Notes: generated by a model from the sequence alone, not told the origin. Positions 1 to 8,410 are shown, numbered from the stretch's first letter. The stretch is DNA of 33,740 bases from Streptomyces sp. T39 (GCF_008042045.1 NZ_RDBP01000012.1:2077949-2111688), one strand, 5' to 3'. Translations and numbers: made by a program.

Positions 1-1592
1 CCGCCGCGGACTCCGCCACGGACGACGCGTACCGCGACGACCCCTACGGCGTGCGCCGGGCCGCAGCCGACCGGGACTCCGGCCGGGGCGGATCCGGCCG
101 GCCCGCCCTGCCGCCCGCCCGCCCGGGCGGCGGCTCCACCGGCAGCTGGACCAGCGGGAGCGACGCGCTGCGCGCCGACTCGCAGCGGCGCCCGGTGTCC
201 GGCCCGGCGGGCCCTGCCGCGCCACCGCCCGGCCGCTGGGACGAGGTCGTGGCCGCGGCCCCCGCCGCGGTCTTCCGCGGCCCCACCACGCCGCTGGCGG
301 CGGAGCGGGCACGCCAGGCCAGGATCGCGGTCGTGGGAGCCGTCACCGAGCGGTGGGCCCCGGAGCAGGCCGGGCCGGTCCACGACAACTGGCAGCTGGC
401 CGCGCCGGTCGGGCCCGCCACGGACCTGTGGGCGCTGGGGGCGCTGCTGTACCGGGCGGTCCAGGGCCACGCCCCGTACCCGGAGGACAGCGCGCACGAA
501 CTCGTGCAGCTGGTGTGCTCGGAGCCGCCCGCGTTCGCCGAGGAGTGCGGCCCGCTGCGTCCGGTCGTGGAGTCGCTGCTGCGCCAGGACCCGACCGAGC
601 GGCCCGAGTTCGAGGAGCTGAGCGGCTGGTTGCGGTCGCTGGTGCGGTCCGCGCCCGAGCCGGAGGCGGGCGTGGACGTGGTCCCGGTGCCGTCCGGCCC
701 GGTGGACCCGGCGCTGCTGCCCATCGTGCGGCGGCGCGGGGAGCTGGTGCGCCGGCGCAGGTTCGGCGGCCGGGAGGCGGCGCACGGCCGGCACCGCCAG
801 AAGAAGTCCCGCGCAGCGGCGCGCCCGGTGCGCACCGAGCGGCCGCCCGTCCCGAGGGCACGCGAGGAACGTCCGCCGCGCGGTGCGGAGCGGGGCGGGG
901 CGCCGCGCGCCCTCGGCCGTACGCTGCTGGTGCTGATCCTGCTGCTGCTGGCCGCTGCCGTGGCCTACGCCTTCCTGTTCATGCCCAAGGCGGACGAACA
1001 GGGGCCGTCGCAGGGTGCGGACACCGGGAGCCGGCCGTCCGCGGAGGCGTCGCCCGGCCCCTCGGGAGGCGGCGAGCCGTCCCCCGGGCGGACGCCCGGA
1101 TCGCAGCAGCCCCAGACGTCCGCACCGGCGGCGGATCTGCCGGACGGCTATGTGCTGCGCAAGGACGTCGAGGGCTTCCAGCTGGCCGTCGACGAGACCT
1201 GGCAGCGGCGGCCGATCAACGACGCCGGCCAGGTCCGTTACGTGGGCGGGGACTTCACCCTGATCGTGGTCCCCGGCCGGGACTCGGTGGCGGCCAACGG
1301 CGACGACCCGCTGACCTACCAGCGGGACAAGGAGCGTGAGCTCCAGCCCTTCCGTGACTCCTCGTGGGCCAGCGCGACCGGGCTGCGGCGCATCGACGTG
1401 GGCCGGCAGTCCATGGCGGAGGGTCAGTTCACCTGGCAGGACAGCACCGGCCGCGAGGTCTTCGTGCGCAATCTCGCGCTGATCGTGGACGGTGCCTATC
1501 ACGTGGTGCAGGTGATCGGACCGGCCGACCGGAAGGAGAAGGTCACCGAGATCCACCAGCAGGCCACGTCCACCTACCGCTTCACGGGCTGA
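1..1592 (+). CDS. Ser/Thr protein kinase-like membrane protein (5' end missing)
   Basis: The reading frame is open at the left edge, so the N-lobe and catalytic loop lie outside the window. What remains of the kinase domain is the end of the activation segment (WAPEQ, the APE motif), subdomain IX (TDLWALG) and the subdomain XI arginine (DPTERPEF). Between the left edge and the APE motif lie about 110 residues rich in Gly, Ala, Pro and Arg, far longer than a normal activation loop. A basic stretch and one hydrophobic helix (LLVLILLLLAAAVAYAFLF) follow, then a Ser/Pro/Gly-rich linker and a folded C-terminal domain starting at DGYVLRKDVEGF, presumably outside the membrane. That domain resembles the C-terminal domain of the next gene, so the two are probably paralogous sensor kinases. 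Whether this one is catalytically active cannot be judged without the missing part. Confidence 0.85.
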   Translation, partial: AADSATDDAYRDDPYGVRRAAADRDSGRGGSGRPALPPARPGGGSTGSWTSGSDALRADSQRRPVSGPAGPAAPPPGRWDEVVAAAPAAVFRGPTTPLAAERARQARIAVVGAVTERWAPEQAGPVHDNWQLAAPVGPATDLWALGALLYRAVQGHAPYPEDSAHELVQLVCSEPPAFAEECGPLRPVVESLLRQDPTERPEFEELSGWLRSLVRSAPEPEAGVDVVPVPSGPVDPALLPIVRRRGELVRRRRFGGREAAHGRHRQKKSRAAARPVRTERPPVPRAREERPPRGAERGGAPRALGRTLLVLILLLLAAAVAYAFLFMPKADEQGPSQGADTGSRPSAEASPGPSGGGEPSPGRTPGSQQPQTSAPAADLPDGYVLRKDVEGFQLAVDETWQRRPINDAGQVRYVGGDFTLIVVPGRDSVAANGDDPLTYQRDKERELQPFRDSSWASATGLRRIDVGRQSMAEGQFTWQDSTGREVFVRNLALIVDGAYHVVQVIGPADRKEKVTEIHQQATSTYRFTG

Positions 1593-1752
1593 CGCGCGGT
1601 CGCCGCACTCCGTCCGCCGGGCTCGGCGTGGCCTGCCGCACGGCGTCCGCTCGCCCCATCACGCATCACGGTGCGGTCACTTGAGCGTTCCCGGGTTCCG
1701 TGCGCGTACTTCTGCTCCGTAACCTGTCACTTCAGGAAACGGGGCGGGGTAC

Positions 1753-3423
1753 GTGGAACACACTCACAGCACGGGCACGGGGCTGCTGCTCGCGGGGCGC
1801 TATCGGCTCGGCGAGAGCATCGGCCGGGGCGGCATGGGCAAGGTCTGGCGCGCCCATGACGAAGTGCTCCACCGGGTCGTCGCGGTCAAGGAACTGACGG
1901 CTGGTCTGTACGTCGCCGAGGCGGACCGTCTGGTCCTGCACGCACGCACCCAGAAGGAGGCGCGCGCCGCGGCACGGATCAGCCATCCCGGTGTGGTCAC
2001 CGTGCACGACGTGCTGGAGCACGACAACCGTCCGTGGATCGTCATGCAGTACGTCGACGGGCCCTCGCTCGCCGACGCGGCCAAGGAGCCCGGCGCCATC
2101 GACGCCCTCCGGGCGGCCCGGATCGGCCTGGACGTGCTGCGGGCGCTGCGCGCCGCGCACGCGGCCGGGGTGCTGCACCGGGACATCAAGCCCGCCAACG
2201 TGCTGCTCGGCGACGACGGCAGGGCGCTGATCACGGACTTCGGCATCGCGGCGATAGAGGGCGACTCGACGATCACCCGGACCGGGGAGATCGTGGGCTC
2301 GATCGACTACCTGGCGCCCGAGCGGGTGCGCGGCCACGACCCCGGGCCGGCGTCGGACCTCTGGTCGCTGGGGGCGAGCCTGTACACGGCGCTGGAGGGC
2401 GAGTCGCCGTTCCGGCGCTCGTCGCCGCTGTCGACCATGCAGGCCGTGGTGTCCGACGAACCGCCGGCGCCCCGGCGGGCGGAGGACCTCGCCCCGGTCA
2501 TCATGGCGCTGCTCCGCAAGGACCCCGCGGCCCGGCCGTCGGTCGCCGAGACGGAACGCATGCTCACCGACGTGCTGGAGGGCCGGGCCACCGCCTCGGC
2601 GACCCGCCCCGTGCCGGCGCCGAGCGTGACCCTGCGGACGGCGTACCCGCCGGCCGCCACCGCGCCCCTCCACGGCGGGGGCGGCTTCGCCCCCGCGTAC
2701 CCCGGTCCGGGCGGTGCACCCGCCGCGGGGGCGGGCACCGGCCGTCTCCCCGGCGGAGCGCCCGCCGCCCCGCCGCGGCGCGGGGCACGGCTGCGCCGGC
2801 TCGCGGTCGTCGTCGTCGCGGCCGCCGTGATCGGGGCCGGGGCGGGATTCGCGGTCCTGCAGCACGCGGGAGACGAGGACGGCGGGAGGGGCTCGGGCGC
2901 CACGCCGAGCGCGTCCGGCACCCCCGGCGGCGTGACGGCGGATCCGGGCGGGCAGGCCGGGAAGGACGTTCCCGACGGGTGGCACCGGGTGCAGGACCCG
3001 TCGGGCTTCGCCCTCTGGGTGCCGGACGGCTGGGTCCGCCAGACCGACGGCGACCAGATCGACTACACCCCGGACAACGGACGGCACCGCATCCGGATCA
3101 GCGTCGATCCCTCTCCGGACTTCGAGAACCCGTACATGCACATGCTCGACATGGAGGAGGGGCTGGCGGAGCGGCTGCCGCAGTACGAGCGGATCAAGCT
3201 GCGGCCCAACACCTTCCGCGACCAGACGCAGTCGGCGCTGTGGGAGTTCCGCTGGACCGAGCGGAAGGAGCACCCGGGGCCGCGCCGGGCGATCGACCAG
3301 ATGTACTACGGGGACGACGGCACCGAGTATGCGCTCTACATGTCGGGGCCGGCCGAGGACTGGCCGGTGACCCGGGAGCAGTTCGACACCATGCTGCGCG
3401 GCTGGCGGCCGCCCCCGGGGTGA
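1753..3423 (+). CDS. transmembrane Ser/Thr protein kinase (PknB/Pkn type)
   Basis: A 556-residue Hanks-type kinase with every catalytic element: glycine loop IGRGGMGKVWRA, ATP-binding Lys46 in VAVKEL, HRDIKPANVLL with catalytic Asp144, DFG with Asp162, and LAPER as the APE motif. The kinase domain ends near residue 280. A Pro/Ala/Gly-rich juxtamembrane stretch follows, then one transmembrane helix at about 349-370, so the kinase faces the cytoplasm. The C-terminal domain (from DGWHRVQDPSGFALWVPDGW) lies outside and is probably the sensor. It has no PASTA repeats, so the ligand is unlikely to be muropeptide by the PknB route. The GTG start follows a purine-rich AGGAAACGGGGCGGGG. A 160-base gap separates it from the preceding kinase-like gene, which shares the extracytoplasmic domain type. 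The signal and substrates are unknown. Confidence 0.93.
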   Translation: MEHTHSTGTGLLLAGRYRLGESIGRGGMGKVWRAHDEVLHRVVAVKELTAGLYVAEADRLVLHARTQKEARAAARISHPGVVTVHDVLEHDNRPWIVMQYVDGPSLADAAKEPGAIDALRAARIGLDVLRALRAAHAAGVLHRDIKPANVLLGDDGRALITDFGIAAIEGDSTITRTGEIVGSIDYLAPERVRGHDPGPASDLWSLGASLYTALEGESPFRRSSPLSTMQAVVSDEPPAPRRAEDLAPVIMALLRKDPAARPSVAETERMLTDVLEGRATASATRPVPAPSVTLRTAYPPAATAPLHGGGGFAPAYPGPGGAPAAGAGTGRLPGGAPAAPPRRGARLRRLAVVVVAAAVIGAGAGFAVLQHAGDEDGGRGSGATPSASGTPGGVTADPGGQAGKDVPDGWHRVQDPSGFALWVPDGWVRQTDGDQIDYTPDNGRHRIRISVDPSPDFENPYMHMLDMEEGLAERLPQYERIKLRPNTFRDQTQSALWEFRWTERKEHPGPRRAIDQMYYGDDGTEYALYMSGPAEDWPVTREQFDTMLRGWRPPPG

Positions 3424-3637
3424 CCCGCGGGAGGGGGACCGCGCCGGAACGACCCGTTCCGTGCGGCCCGCGAGGTGGGTCCCTCTCCACGTCCGCACCA
3501 CCTTCCGGGCGGCCGGTCCGGGCCGCGTGACGGTGACAAGCCGCTGATCAGGGCTTATGTGCCAGTGATCGCTGGCGCGATGGTGAGGGCCCGGTAAAAG
3601 CTGTTACCGACGGGTACCCAAAGCGGTGATTGCGGCA

Positions 3638-3643
3638 TACCCT
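3638..3643 (+). promoter_or_regulatory. putative -10 box of a leaderless promoter
   Basis: TACCCT fits TAnnnT and ends 7 bases before the ATG at 3651. No Shine-Dalgarno sequence lies between them, which fits a leaderless transcript. No convincing -35 box is visible. Confidence 0.35.
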
Positions 3644-3650
3644 CGCCCCC

Positions 3651-5285
3651 ATGACGGACACGCAGGCCACCGCCACCGCCACCGCCACCGCCACCGCCCT
3701 CGGTACCAATCCCACCGCCGCCGCTCCCGCCGGTGTGCGCACCGCCGCAGACGTCGTGACGCCCGATCTGGTCGCCCGGCTGACCAAGGGCGTGACCGGC
3801 TCCGGCCGCACCGTGAACCACGCGCCGTTCACCGGCGAGAAGCTGGCGGACCTGCCCGAGTCCACCCCCGCGGACGTGGCCCTCGCCTTCGAACGGGCGA
3901 GGGCCGCCCAGCGCGTGTGGGAGGCCACGCCGGTCCGGACGCGGGCCGCCGTCCTGCTGCGCTTCCACGACCTGGTGCTGGAGCGGCAGGCCGAGGTGCT
4001 CGACCTGATCCAGCTGGAGACCGGCAAGGCGCGGCTGCACGCCCACGAGGAGGTGCTGGCCGTCGCCGTCTCGGCCCGCCACTACGGGCGCAAGGCCCCC
4101 TCGTACCTGCGCCCCAAGCACCGCACCGGTGTCGTCCCGGTCCTCACCAAGACCACCGAACTGCGGCAGCCGCGCGGTGTGGTGGGCCAGATCGCGCCCT
4201 GGAACTATCCGCTGGAGCTGTCCGTCGGCGACGCGCTGCCCGCCTTCGTCTCCGGCAACGCCGTCGTCATGAAGCCCGACACCGAGACCGCGCTCACCGC
4301 CCTGTGGGCGCGCGACCTGCTGATCGAGGCGGGGCTGCCGGCCGGGGTGTTCCAGGTCGTCATCGGCGACGGCCCGGTCGTCGGACCGGAGGTCGTGCGG
4401 CACGCCGACTACGTCTCGTTCACCGGCTCCACCCGCACCGGCCGGGAGGTGGCCCAGGGCGCGGCCGCCCGCCTGGTCGGGGTCTCCCTCGAACTCGGCG
4501 GCAAGAACGCGATGCTGGTGCTGCACGACGCCGACGTGGAGAAGGCCGCCGCCGGCGCCGTGCGGGCGTGCTTCTCCTCGGCCGGCCAGCTGTGCATCTC
4601 CATCGAGCGGCTCTACGTGCACGAATCGGTCGCCGACGACTTCGTCGCCCGCTTCGCCGCCCGCACCAGGGCGATGCGCCTCGGCAACTCCCTCGCCTAC
4701 GGCGCCGACATGGGCTCCCTGGTGGGACCCCGTCAGCTGGAGACCGTCACCCGGCACGTCGAGGAGGCCGTCGCCAAGGGCGCGAAGCTCGTCGCGGGCG
4801 GCGTCGCCCGTCCGGACATCGGCCCGTACTTCTTCGAGCCCACGATCCTCGACGGCGTCGAGGCGCCGATGGCCGTCTGCGGCGAGGAGACCTTCGGGCC
4901 CGTGGTCGCGATCTACCGCTTCTCCGACGAGGAGAAGGCCGTCGAGCTGGCCAACGCCACCGCCTACGGGCTCAATTCGAGCGTGTGGACCAAGGACGGC
5001 AGGCGGGGTCACGCGATCGCGGCGAAGCTGCGCACCGGCACGGTCAACATCAACGAGGGATACGCCCCCGCCTACGGAAGCGTCCAGGCACCGATGGGCG
5101 GCATGAAGGACTCCGGTCTCGGCCGGCGCCACGGCTCCGAGGGGATCCTCAAGTACACCGAGGCCCAGACCGTCGCCCAGCAGCGCCTGATGCCACTGGC
5201 GCCGTCGTTCGGCATGGACGACGAGAAGTACGCGGCGTTCATGAGCCTCAGCCTGAAGGCGATGAAGGCCCTGCGCCTGCGCTGA
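3651..5285 (+). CDS. succinic semialdehyde dehydrogenase, NAD(P)+
   Basis: A 544-residue member of the aldehyde dehydrogenase superfamily. It oxidises an aldehyde, most likely succinic semialdehyde to succinate, the last step of GABA breakdown. Visible hallmarks are PWNYPLEL at the start of the cofactor-binding core, FTGSTRTGREV in the Rossmann fold, the general base Glu281 (LELGGK) and the nucleophile Cys315 (SSAGQLC), 34 residues apart as usual in the family. The overall sequence resembles what I recall of mycobacterial GabD2. The N-terminal 30 residues are low-complexity Ala/Thr and come from a hexanucleotide repeat; the conserved domain begins near residue 35. No Shine-Dalgarno precedes the ATG. 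The next gene starts 49 bases downstream on the same strand, so the two may be co-transcribed. The substrate is assigned by family and is not visible in the motifs. Confidence 0.88.
   Translation: MTDTQATATATATATALGTNPTAAAPAGVRTAADVVTPDLVARLTKGVTGSGRTVNHAPFTGEKLADLPESTPADVALAFERARAAQRVWEATPVRTRAAVLLRFHDLVLERQAEVLDLIQLETGKARLHAHEEVLAVAVSARHYGRKAPSYLRPKHRTGVVPVLTKTTELRQPRGVVGQIAPWNYPLELSVGDALPAFVSGNAVVMKPDTETALTALWARDLLIEAGLPAGVFQVVIGDGPVVGPEVVRHADYVSFTGSTRTGREVAQGAAARLVGVSLELGGKNAMLVLHDADVEKAAAGAVRACFSSAGQLCISIERLYVHESVADDFVARFAARTRAMRLGNSLAYGADMGSLVGPRQLETVTRHVEEAVAKGAKLVAGGVARPDIGPYFFEPTILDGVEAPMAVCGEETFGPVVAIYRFSDEEKAVELANATAYGLNSSVWTKDGRRGHAIAAKLRTGTVNINEGYAPAYGSVQAPMGGMKDSGLGRRHGSEGILKYTEAQTVAQQRLMPLAPSFGMDDEKYAAFMSLSLKAMKALRLR
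3666..3698 (+). repeat. GCCACC hexanucleotide repeat, about 5.5 copies, in coding sequence
   Basis: Five perfect GCCACC units plus a partial sixth encode an alternating Ala-Thr stretch in the N-terminal tail of the dehydrogenase. Copy-number change would keep the frame. Confidence 0.9.
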
Positions 5286-5334
5286 GGATGCCCGGCCCCA
5301 CCCGCTTCCGCCCGCACATCTGACGAGGAGAGCC

Positions 5335-7263
5335 ATGTCCGAGGTACCCCCTGCCCGCAACCAGGACACGGACGACGACGCGTACGACTACGACGTGCTC
5401 GTCGTGGGCTCCGGCTTCGGCGGTTCCGTCTCCGCCCTGCGGCTGTCGGAGAAGGGATACCGCGTCGGCGTCCTGGAGGCCGGCCGCCGCTTCACCCGGG
5501 AGACGCTGCCGAAGAGTTCCTGGGACCTGCGCAACTACCTGTGGGCTCCCGCGCTCGGCCTCTTCGGGATCCAGCGCATCCATCTGCTCGGCAAGGTGAT
5601 GGTGCTGGCGGGCGCGGGCGTCGGCGGCGGTTCGCTCAACTACGCCAACACCCTCTACGTGCCGCCCGCGCCCTTCTTCAACGACCCGCAGTGGAAGGAC
5701 ATCACGGACTGGCAGGACGAGCTGGCGCCGTACTACGACCAGGCCAGGCGCATGCTCGGTGTCCGGCTCAACCCGACGCTGACGCCCTCGGACGTGCACC
5801 TGAAGGCGACCGCCCAGGCGATGGGCGTCGGGGACTCCTTCCACATGGCGCCCGTCGGGGTCTTCTTCGGGGACGGCGACGACGCCGACGGCGCGGCGAG
5901 GGCCCGGCCGGGCCAGGAGGTGGCGGACCCGTACTTCGGCGGCGCGGGACCTGCGCGCAGGGCGTGCACGGAGTGCGGCGAGTGCATGACCGGCTGCCGC
6001 CACGGCGCGAAGAACACCCTCAACGAGAACTACCTCTATCTCGCCGAGAAGGCGGGCGCCGAGGTCCACCCGATGACGTCCGTCGTGTCGGTCACCGAGG
6101 ACGCGCGCGGCGGCTTCGCGGTGGAGACGCTGCCCAGCGACAAGCGGCGCAAGGGCAGGGGCCGTACGTTCACCGCACGCCGGGTCGTCGTCGCGGCCGG
6201 CACCTACGGGACGCAGGCCCTGCTGCACCGGATGAAGGACACCGGGCTGCTGCCGCGGCTGTCCGCCCGGCTCGGCGAGCTGACCCGCACCAACTCCGAG
6301 GCGCTGGTCGGCGCCCAGACCGACAACCGGCGCTACCGCAAGCGCCACGGCGCGCCGAAGGTCGACTTCACCCGCGGCGTGGCGATCACGTCGTCGATCC
6401 ACCCGGACGCCAACACCCACATCGAGCCGGTCCGTTACGGGCGCGGGTCGAACGCCATGGGCGGCATGACCGTCCTCCAGGTGCCGTACCGGGTCACGGG
6501 CCGGGTGGCGGGCTGGTTCGGCAACATGGCCCGGCACCCCTGGCTCGCGGTCCGCGCGCTGTCCAACCGGCGGTGGTCGGAGCGGACGATCATCGGCCTC
6601 GTCATGCAGTCGCTGGACAACTCGCTGACGACGTACCGCAAGCCGAAGGGCATCGGCAAGGGCCTGCTCACCGCCCGCCAGGGCCACGGCGCGCCGAACC
6701 CGACGCAGATCCCCGAGGCGACGCTCGCCGCGACCCTGCTCGCCGAGGAGATCAACGGCTTCGCGGGCTCCAACATCGGTGAACTGATGGGCACCCCGCT
6801 GACCGCCCACTTCCTCGGCGGCTGCCCGATCGGCGCGGACGCGGCCTCGGGCGTCATCGACCCGTACCACCGGCTCTACGGCCACCCCGGGATCACGGTG
6901 GTGGACGGCTCGGCCGTCTCCGCCAACCTCGGTGTCAATCCCTCGCTGACCATCACCGCGCAGGCGGAGCGGGCGATGTCGTTCTGGCCGAACAAGGGCG
7001 AGGCGGACCCGCGGCCGGAGCAGGGCGCGGTGTACGAGCGGCTGGCGCCGGTGACGCCGCGGTCGCCCGCCGTCCCGGAACAGGCGTTCGGGGCGCTCAG
7101 GCTGCCGTTCCTCGGCATGCCGGCCGTGCCGCCCCGGAAGGCGGAGGAGCGGCAGGGGAGCCCGCTGCCGGAGCCGGTGCAGAAGGAGCCCGTCCGGCAG
7201 ACGTCCGAGCCCGCGCGGCAGACGTCGGAGCCCGCCCGGCAGACGTCGGAGCAGGAGGCCTGA
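5335..7263 (+). CDS. choD: GMC-family FAD oxidoreductase, cholesterol oxidase-like (ChoD type)
   Basis: A 642-residue flavoprotein. The N-terminal DYDVLVVGSGFGGS (GxGxxG at residues 25-30) ending in VLEAG is the FAD-binding beta-alpha-beta fold. GAGVGGGSLNYANTLYVPP and the C-terminal ITVVDGSAVSANLGVNPSLT are typical GMC elements. Long stretches match what I remember of Mycobacterium tuberculosis ChoD, including WDLRNYLWAPALG and TRTNSEALVGA. ChoD is annotated as cholesterol oxidase, but its true substrate is debated, so 'cholesterol' is a family label. Four cysteines (211, 214, 217, 221) followed by RHGAKNTL form a cluster whose role is not clear; it could bind metal or an iron-sulfur centre. 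The last 25 residues are three repeats of about 7 residues (xRQTSEPA). GAGGAGAG precedes the ATG. It probably shares a transcript with the preceding dehydrogenase. Confidence 0.88.
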   Translation: MSEVPPARNQDTDDDAYDYDVLVVGSGFGGSVSALRLSEKGYRVGVLEAGRRFTRETLPKSSWDLRNYLWAPALGLFGIQRIHLLGKVMVLAGAGVGGGSLNYANTLYVPPAPFFNDPQWKDITDWQDELAPYYDQARRMLGVRLNPTLTPSDVHLKATAQAMGVGDSFHMAPVGVFFGDGDDADGAARARPGQEVADPYFGGAGPARRACTECGECMTGCRHGAKNTLNENYLYLAEKAGAEVHPMTSVVSVTEDARGGFAVETLPSDKRRKGRGRTFTARRVVVAAGTYGTQALLHRMKDTGLLPRLSARLGELTRTNSEALVGAQTDNRRYRKRHGAPKVDFTRGVAITSSIHPDANTHIEPVRYGRGSNAMGGMTVLQVPYRVTGRVAGWFGNMARHPWLAVRALSNRRWSERTIIGLVMQSLDNSLTTYRKPKGIGKGLLTARQGHGAPNPTQIPEATLAATLLAEEINGFAGSNIGELMGTPLTAHFLGGCPIGADAASGVIDPYHRLYGHPGITVVDGSAVSANLGVNPSLTITAQAERAMSFWPNKGEADPRPEQGAVYERLAPVTPRSPAVPEQAFGALRLPFLGMPAVPPRKAEERQGSPLPEPVQKEPVRQTSEPARQTSEPARQTSEQEA

Positions 7264-7296
7264 CCCGCCCGGCGGACGTCGGAGCAGGAGGCCTGA
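7195..7296 (+). repeat. 21-bp tandem repeat and duplicated 33-bp 3' end of choD
   Basis: Three 21-bp units (7195-7257) encode the RQTSEPA tail. The final 33 bases of the gene including TGA (7231-7263) are repeated immediately downstream (7264-7296) with one A-to-G change, so a second in-frame stop exists after the first. Confidence 0.9.
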
Positions 7297-7353
7297 CCGG
7301 CCCGGCCGGCCTCACGGGTCCTGCCGGACCGCGCCGTGGCCGGGACGCACGAA

Positions 7354-7385
7354 GGCCGCTGCACCCCCCTCCGAGTGCAGCGGCC
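7354..7385 (+). terminator. hairpin terminator downstream of choD
   Basis: An 11-bp perfect stem (GGCCGCTGCAC / GTGCAGCGGCC) with a 10-base C-rich loop lies 90 bases after the choD stop. There is no U-tract, as is common in Streptomyces. Confidence 0.6.
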
Positions 7386-7493
7386 CTGTGGCCTGCGTAC
7401 GGCCCCGTGCGCGTGGCGTCCAGGAGACCGTTGTTACGCATGCATGACCTGTGACCAGTGGGAAGGGTTGTCCTCCGGAACGCGATTCGTCGT

Positions 7494-7507
7494 GTGACGT
7501 GAGTCAC
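7494..7507. promoter_or_regulatory. candidate Crp binding site
   Basis: GTGACGTGAGTCAC fits the GTG-N6-GNCAC consensus that I recall for Streptomyces Crp, and it sits inside a 15-base palindrome GACGTGAGTCACGTC (7496-7510). TGTGA-N6-TCACG also resembles the E. coli CRP half-sites. No annotated gene starts nearby. Confidence 0.45.
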
Positions 7508-7558
7508 GTCGAGGCGGGGGCGGATCCGGGACGCCGCCGCGGCACGAAGAGGAGAGAC

Positions 7559-7595
7559 CGAAGGGCCCCGCGGGCAGTGGCCGCGGGGCCCTTCG
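7559..7595 (+). terminator. strong 15-bp hairpin, probable terminator
   Basis: Perfect stem CGAAGGGCCCCGCGG / CCGCGGGGCCCTTCG with a 7-base loop. It stands alone, about 300 bases from the end of choD, with no gene between, so it may end an unannotated small RNA or act as a backup terminator. Confidence 0.6.
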
Positions 7596-7630
7596 TCCGG
7601 CACCGGCGTCAGGGCAGCGCCGGTGCCGGA
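7596..7630. terminator. second tandem hairpin
   Basis: Perfect 13-bp stem TCCGGCACCGGCG / CGCCGGTGCCGGA with a 9-base loop, directly abutting the preceding hairpin. Confidence 0.45.
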
Positions 7631-8036
7631 GCGCGGCGCCGGGGGGTGACGCCGCGAGGGGAGGGCCGCTGTCCGGGCGGACCGGAAGCGCTGCGGAAGC
7701 GGCCGATGGCTGGTGCGGTGGTGCGGTGGTGCGGTGGTCGCGCGGAGCGGGGACGCCGGCGCAGGGACTCGGTGGTACGGACCGGATGCGGCCGGCGCCG
7801 GGCGTCCCCGGGCCGACCGCTCTTGGGGTGACCGGGCTGCTGTCCCCTGCCGACCGGTCACGCACGCTGGTGCGAGGTCCCACGGCGCACCGTCCGGTGC
7901 GCCACACGCTCCAGCGGAGCCACGCGTGGTTTCCTGCGAGACCCGCGCCTGGATGGCACGGACATCCGGACCAACGAAGACCGGCCCGGCGCGTCACGCG
8001 CCGTACGGGTGAGGTCGCACCCGAACGCAGGTGCGC

Positions 8037-8072
8037 GGCGTACGCCCTGCCCGGCCGGTCAGGGCGTACGCC
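8037..8072 (-). terminator. terminator of the chorismate mutase transcript
   Basis: Perfect 13-bp stem (GGCGTACGCCCTG / CAGGGCGTACGCC) with a 10-base loop, starting 6 bases after the stop codon of the minus-strand chorismate mutase gene. Confidence 0.7.
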
Positions 8073-8078
8073 GGGAGT

Positions 8079-8363
8079 TCAGACCCGGCCGCGGCAGAGC
8101 TCCAGCATCGTCATCGCGAGCGAGGTGCCCGGCTTGCCGAGCGCGTCCCGGTAGTGGGCGAGGACCTCCATCTCGCGGGCCAGGTTCACCCGGCGGCCGC
8201 CGGAGGCGATGCGGGCGTCCTGGATGACGGCCGAGACCGCCATGCGTTCCTGGATCAGGCCGATGATCCGGTCGTCGAGCGCGTCGATGCGCTCACGGGC
8301 GCCGGTGATCACCTGGGCGGCGCCGTCGGTCCGGGCGCCGGTCCTGTCGAGTACCTCGGTCAC
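8079..8363 (-). CDS. chorismate mutase (AroQ fold, monofunctional)
   Basis: A 94-residue all-helical protein of AroQ type. ARERIDALDDRIIGLIQERM forms the long first helix with the family's arginine and Asp-Asp pattern, SAVIQDAR and the following helix match the second part, and HYRDALGKPGTSLAMTMLELCRG the third. The enzyme rearranges chorismate to prephenate, the committed step to Phe and Tyr, in the cytoplasm. The length matches the catalytic AroQ domain alone, with no fused prephenate dehydratase or DAHP synthase. The start is GTG at 8363 with AGAGGAG six bases upstream. The 5' leader contains a short ORF with Phe and Tyr codons and an intrinsic terminator, so expression is probably controlled by attenuation in response to Phe/Tyr-tRNA charging. 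guaA is divergent. Confidence 0.92.
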   Translation of the reverse strand: MTEVLDRTGARTDGAAQVITGARERIDALDDRIIGLIQERMAVSAVIQDARIASGGRRVNLAREMEVLAHYRDALGKPGTSLAMTMLELCRGRV

Positions 8364-8410
8364 GGGGGTCTCCTCTGTGCTCGGGAGGGGCCGCGGACCG
8401 GCAGGACCCG

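Larger units (their letters stand above)
7386..8036. other. gene-free region with hairpins and a Crp-like site
   Basis: About 650 bases with no reading frame that shows protein-like composition in any of six frames; the open frames are rich in Arg, Pro and Gly as expected for off-frame GC-rich DNA. It holds the Crp-like dyad at 7494-7507, two tandem perfect hairpins (7559-7595 and 7596-7630), a run of three TGGTGCGG units near 7711-7738, and a small 8-bp hairpin at 7884-7903. I see no tRNA. A small RNA ending at the 7559-7595 hairpin is possible. Confidence 0.6.

Noticed and set aside
1732..3501. 589-codon open frame antisense to the Ser/Thr kinase
   Set aside because: Arg/Gly/Val/His-rich off-frame composition typical of GC-rich antisense strands; the plus-strand kinase has all catalytic motifs.
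3666..3698. phase-variable repeat in the dehydrogenase N-terminus
   Set aside because: The unit is six bases, so copy-number change cannot shift the frame.
3555..5369. 604-codon frame antisense to the aldehyde dehydrogenase
   Set aside because: No domain signature; composition is that of a mirror frame of a real gene.
7354..7385. 6C-type RNA, because the loop has six consecutive C
   Set aside because: Only one such hairpin is present where two C-rich loops are required; its position fits a terminator of choD.
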